A stretch of 64,000 nt of DNA from NCBI GenBank assembly GCA_008360955.1, contig LUCM01006593.1, positions 54,393 through 118,392 on the forward strand, read 5' to 3'. The translations under genes and the position numbers were made by a program. The notes below the pieces were generated by a model. It was not told the origin of the DNA, did no database searches, and was given only the letters and a program-made list of their open reading frames with translations. Source of the DNA: Fasciolopsis buskii. Taxonomy: Eukaryota; Platyhelminthes; Trematoda; Plagiorchiida; Fasciolidae. This document shows positions 60,480 to 64,000 of the stretch, in pieces (the stretch's first letter is position 1; every line of letters begins with the position of its first letter).

Positions 60480-62025
60480 GTTTTGGCTGCTATTCCACAC
60501 CACAAGCTACTCAAATGAAGAAAAGAGAATAAGAAATAGTGAAAGATCGATTACAAAACAAGAAGTGGAACAGATGAGGATGTATTTCCAAAGCAAGAAC
60601 GCCAGTGATCGCGACATTGAGCCATATCACCTACTGTCTTTAATCGCCGTTTGGGGAGAAAGATCTAGTGGATATCGACGAGTCAATTCGCTGGTTGAAG
60701 CTTTCATACTTCTCCTTAGGTCATCGACTAATCATCTAAGACGTTCTTCAGACTAGTAACTGTCAAGGAGAGGCAGTCATTCTGTGGGCATGCCCAAGAC
60801 ATGTCCCAACCACTTCAACTTATTCATATTTAAGGACCGTTTTGAAGATTTAACCCTAGGATCCGGTATTTTAGGCTTAACCACAGAGTTGCTCTCAAAA
60901 TCCCCTTCATTACGTTCTACCAATATTACGAAGATAACGCTGTTCCAATAACGAAAGTGTTTGCACATCTCTTAACAGCCATGCTTTTGAACCGTATAGG
61001 AGTACCAAACTCGCTGCACCTGTGTATAACCGACATTTGGTCGATAACTGTATGTCAAGCAGACGCTACAGTTACTTCAAGTTGGTAAATCTCAGTAGAG
61101 CATCCTGCATGCACGAAGACATTTTATCCGGTATACGCTCACTAGATGATATACAACTACCCAATTAACAAGATCGATATAACTCACACTACTTCTCTCC
61201 TCCAATAACAAGATTCGGCTTCAAGCCAACCAGGTCGTGCAACAACATTTTACACTTTGAGCGTGCAGAACATATAGCAACATTGCCATTCAGTCGGGTG
61301 AGAAAACCCTTCGCTTTATTTGGGGCCTAAGTCACTGGCACAACAGCGTCCACGTAACTAAAATCAAATAGATTCGTGTCTGAGCAAATATCAACGCTAC
61401 TTTTACCACAAGATGGCACAGCAATCTCCATACGCATCTTAAGGACAAAGTTAAAACAGAAAGATGGTTTACATACCACAGCCTATCACCCTAGCACAAT
61501 TACCAATTCACACTATTTATTAGGGATCTCTTCCCGTGCCCAGATTAACGCCGATATTACCAATTCACCACCGCACTTCAAGAAAGATGGGGACAATGCA
61601 TCTGGTCAGGGTTTCTTATGCCCTTCAGGGGTACCTATCTCCCCGATTATCTCCATTTCCGATGGAGGGCTGGTATCCAACTGTATTGGTTCATTTGCAG
61701 GCCCAAGTAGGCCAACTAAACCCTAAGTTGTTCTGCGTAACGTGCCAGTCGACACTTCTGAAAGTAAATCAATGTGCCATCGAATTCCTTAATCATCTCG
61801 CTTACGCTCAGTTTCCGTGAACCAGTATTTCCAATCAGTCAATAAAGATTGTGACCATTTCCGATACCTGCAACCTTTTCCATTTCCCTACGTTCTTATA
61901 TCGACTACTTGCTCCCGGTCGTCTCCCATGGTTCTGGCTAGTTGACGTCTCATTGGTCTACGCATTTTATGGTACATTGCACTCGGAGCGACGGATCTGC
62001 GAGCATTCAACAGACCAACTGAAGT
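60480..62025 (-). mobile_element. RTE fragment ending at the ambiguous base
   Basis: The minus strand carries the same RT segments as 44940-46330 in 62025-61385, then LFDFSYVDAVVPVT (motif C decayed from YADD) near 61350, KCKMLLHDLVGLKPNLV-type residues, and NMNKLKWLGHVLGMPTE near 60800. The 641 bp at 61385-62025 are nearly identical to 44971-45611, while flanking RTE sequence is only about 70% similar. Confidence 0.8.
61385..62025. repeat. 641-bp near-identical repeat, copy 2, ends at the N
   Basis: Partner of 44971-45611. Its right edge is position 62025, directly before the single n at 62026, after which the sequence is unrelated to the first copy's continuation. Confidence 0.93.
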
Positions 62026-62026
62026 N
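62026..62026. other. Single ambiguous base, likely assembly join
   Basis: The only non-ACGT base in the window. It sits exactly at the end of the 641-bp duplicate, so it probably marks a closed gap or contig junction rather than a sequencing ambiguity. Confidence 0.8.
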
Positions 62027-62260
62027 CCTTAAATCTCCCATCTTTTCTTCACATCTCTTCTCTTCTATCCCCTTCGTTTCTCTTTGTTTAATTTGCTTCA
62101 CTTTCAACACGATCCATTGTATACCGATCACATCAATCCTACCCTCGTCCAACACAGCCCGCAAACCATGTCTTCGTCCAACTGCATCTGTTCTCAATCA
62201 CCACCGTCCACTCAACAACCGTCCGATAGTATGTGCGGTTGAAAGCGCCCAACGAGAATC

Positions 62261-62340
62261 GCGAAGCTGGTGTAATGGTTATCATGGTTGCCTTCCAAGC
62301 AATCGATCCGCCTTCGGTTCTCTTTCTTCCCAGTTTCGCA
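62261..62340 (+). tRNA. tRNA-Gly (UCC)-like sequence with abnormal T arm, probable pseudogene
   Basis: GCGAAGC at the 5' end pairs with GTTTCGC at the 3' end (seven pairs, one G-U), followed by A. The D-arm region TGGTGTAATGGTTATCA and the anticodon stem-loop GTTGC-CTTCCAA-GCAAT are typical of tRNA-Gly(UCC). The part that should hold the variable loop and T arm is about 8 nt too long, and the B box is degraded to TTCGGTTCTCTTTC, so a normal T stem does not form. It may be a pseudogene, a tRNA-derived repeat head, or a tRNA with an unusual T arm. Confidence 0.5.
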
Positions 62341-62587
62341 CACGAAAGAGATCTCCAATACGCAAATCGGAAATAAATAGTTATGTCATCAAATCAGCAC
62401 TTCTCTTTGTACTGTCGATTCTTGCTATTTTGAAATGGCATTCATCCGGAACTCTTTACAGAATTAGAATTTTTTTAGTTCACTTCATGTTTTTATGAAT
62501 AATATCTTCCAGCTATTTCAACGAATCAACCCGGGTTTTTGAATTGACGGAACACGTTAGCGATGAGAGACGGAACATCCTTGTAAG

Positions 62588-63660
62588 TCATCTAGATGTG
62601 TTGTGATTTAAACCAGGCCGTGTAGAGAAATCATAAAGGGAATATAGATTGTTGGAAAAAATTTGGAAATCATCGATTTTCGAAACGGCTTGAGAGAACG
62701 CAACATCATTATACTTTAATAGATTACAAGGGGAGCTATTTGATAAGTCGCTGATGTAAGTAGAGAAAATAAACGGGGAAAGAACAGCACCTTTTAGCAC
62801 CCTTGAGCTGTTAATCATCATTTTCGAAAGTTTGCCGTCTATTCGTGTGCACTGGGTTCGGTTAGTAAAATATTCAGTCAGCCATGCTAATAAAGAACTG
62901 GAACAACCAAATATTTGCACTTTGTGGAGTAGAAGAGACCGTGGGACTGAGTCAAATGCCGACGAATAGTCCAGGAAGGCGTAACGGACAGATTTCACTG
63001 ATGCGTTTAAGGACTTACAAATGTTGTGAATGAGTGAAGCGACAGCGTCCAAAGTAGACCTGTTACATTTATAGGCAAACTGGAAAGGGTCGTCAGGAGG
63101 ATGCATAGAAGAACGCAGGCTTTTAAGTATATCACGCTCCGTCGGTTTAAGACCAGAACACGTTAAAGCAATGGGGCGTAAACGTTGTGCTAAAGCAATA
63201 GAACTACTAGATTTAGGGATGGGAATAATAGTGACGGGTCTCCAACAGTCAGGGATGGAAGACAAGATCAATGATGAGTTAATCAGAGAAGTAAATGCAT
63301 CCATCAAAGCCACAGCACCATGCTTTAAAAGATCTAAGGGCAGACTGTCAGGACCAACCCCTGTGATTATTTTAGGGGTGCACACAAGGTTGAGTACCTG
63401 TTCTCTAAAAAACTTGTAACTGCCTGCCAGCCAGTTCGAGTGCTTCTTTTAGACTAATTAGAAGCTCGTTGAGGTGCGGAAACATGGGATCCCAATAAGT
63501 ATTGAGAATCGATACGGTTTTTGGACCAAAGTAATTCCGAGAGATTGTAGCGTCGAACGGAGAACGTGACAGAATCAAATATCCGACACCAAGACAAGGA
63601 AATAGGATAACACGGAATTGTAACGCATCCAGTCAAAGGGAGCGCTCAATAACCGTGATT
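62588..63660 (-). mobile_element. CR1-clade non-LTR retrotransposon RT fragment
   Basis: A minus-strand frame at 63385-62588 reads GVGPDSLPLDLLKHGA, RPVTIIPIPKSS, LRPIALTCSGLKPTERDIL, DDPFQFAYKCNRSTLDAV, motif A FLDYSSAFDSVPRSLLL, motif B VLKGAVLSPFIFSTYISDLS, and motif C as LLKYNDVAF. The family norm is YADD, so one codon and the first catalytic Asp are missing. The frame just upstream (to 63660, with WDPMFPHLNELLISL-type residues) fits the pre-RT linker. About 265 residues of RT remain, and the thumb and 3' UTR are cut off near 62588. It is related to the SR1/Perere CR1 lineage, and this copy is not active. Confidence 0.88.
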
Positions 63661-63921
63661 CCGCGCTTTAAATATCACACGTGAATATCTCCATGACAGA
63701 AACGTGGCATCTTGTTGAAAGTAAGTCAACAGTGATACGGTCTACTTCGCATCCAACAATCATCGAGAATCAAGATCAAATATCTAAAATGACAATGGAT
63801 AGACATCGGTAATTGTTCACTGATGTGCATGTTCTTGTGTAGGTTGTGGATGTTCATTCCATCAGTACATGATACTTGTAATGTTCCATCATAATCAGAC
63901 GGAATAAGCTGATTGTGTAAC

Positions 63922-64000
63922 TCCGGGCCAGGGTTCGTCAGTCCGGTTTCTCTACCACTGCCCTTCTCATACCGATCCGTGTGATATGCCTACACGGATT
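63922..64000 (+). repeat. Repeat shared with the tRNA-Ile 3' flank / RTE 5' leader
   Basis: TCCGGGCCA-GGTTCGTCAGT-GTTTCTCT matches, in about 28 of 32 positions, the minus strand from the last nine bases of the tRNA-Ile (54112) into its 3' flank (54078). Weaker similarity continues to the window end. It may be the start of another element copy running off the window. Confidence 0.5.

Overview
This window looks like a piece of nuclear DNA from a parasitic flatworm, most likely a digenean trematode and possibly a cestode. It is gene-poor, with introns of 5-10 kb and many decayed RTE, CR1/Jockey-like, Penelope-like and Gypsy-like retroelement fragments plus tRNA-derived SINEs. The placement is an inference from this repertoire and from the RTE proteins, which resemble schistosome SR2/Perere-type elements. 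Nothing bacterial (operons, Shine-Dalgarno sites, CRISPR) is present.

The one confidently identified protein gene lies on the minus strand across the right half. It is an FTSJ1/TRM7-type tRNA 2'-O-methyltransferase. Four exons are visible, at 58058-58170, 49756-49912, 39290-39621 and 33539-33793. They join in frame and carry the SAM-binding motif, the catalytic Asp, Lys and Glu, and the stop codon. The exon with the start codon and first catalytic Lys was not found and probably lies beyond position 64000.

Left half (1-33 kb): no host gene that I can name. It holds a Penelope-like GIY-YIG fragment (2110-2502), two copies of one CR1-like element on the plus strand (2985-4290; 8620-9720 plus 12270-14060, the latter apparently split by an opposite-strand RT fragment), a 214-bp foldback repeat (7921-8134), a minus-strand RT fragment (25290-25493), a Gypsy-like protease fragment (27640-27870), a tRNA-like repeat (16560-16648) and an AT-rich tract (21900-22290).

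Right half (33-64 kb): the introns are packed with RTE retrotransposon copies, every recognised one on the same strand as the host gene. One copy is nearly full length (50272-53740). There are two tRNA-derived SINE families, a canonical tRNA-Ile(AAU) at 54104-54177, and a tRNA-Gly(UCC)-like sequence with an abnormal T arm at 62261-62340. A 1.98-kb segment is repeated almost identically on both sides of exon 3, and a 641-bp RTE segment is repeated almost identically with its second copy ending exactly at the only ambiguous base (62026).

The most interesting signal is a well-formed type I hammerhead ribozyme at 34108-34162, in the last intron and on the sense strand of the methyltransferase gene, sitting between two (TA)n tracts of about 45 bp. 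If active it would cut the pre-mRNA about 325 nt upstream of the last exon. It may be a retrozyme or Penelope-element relic.
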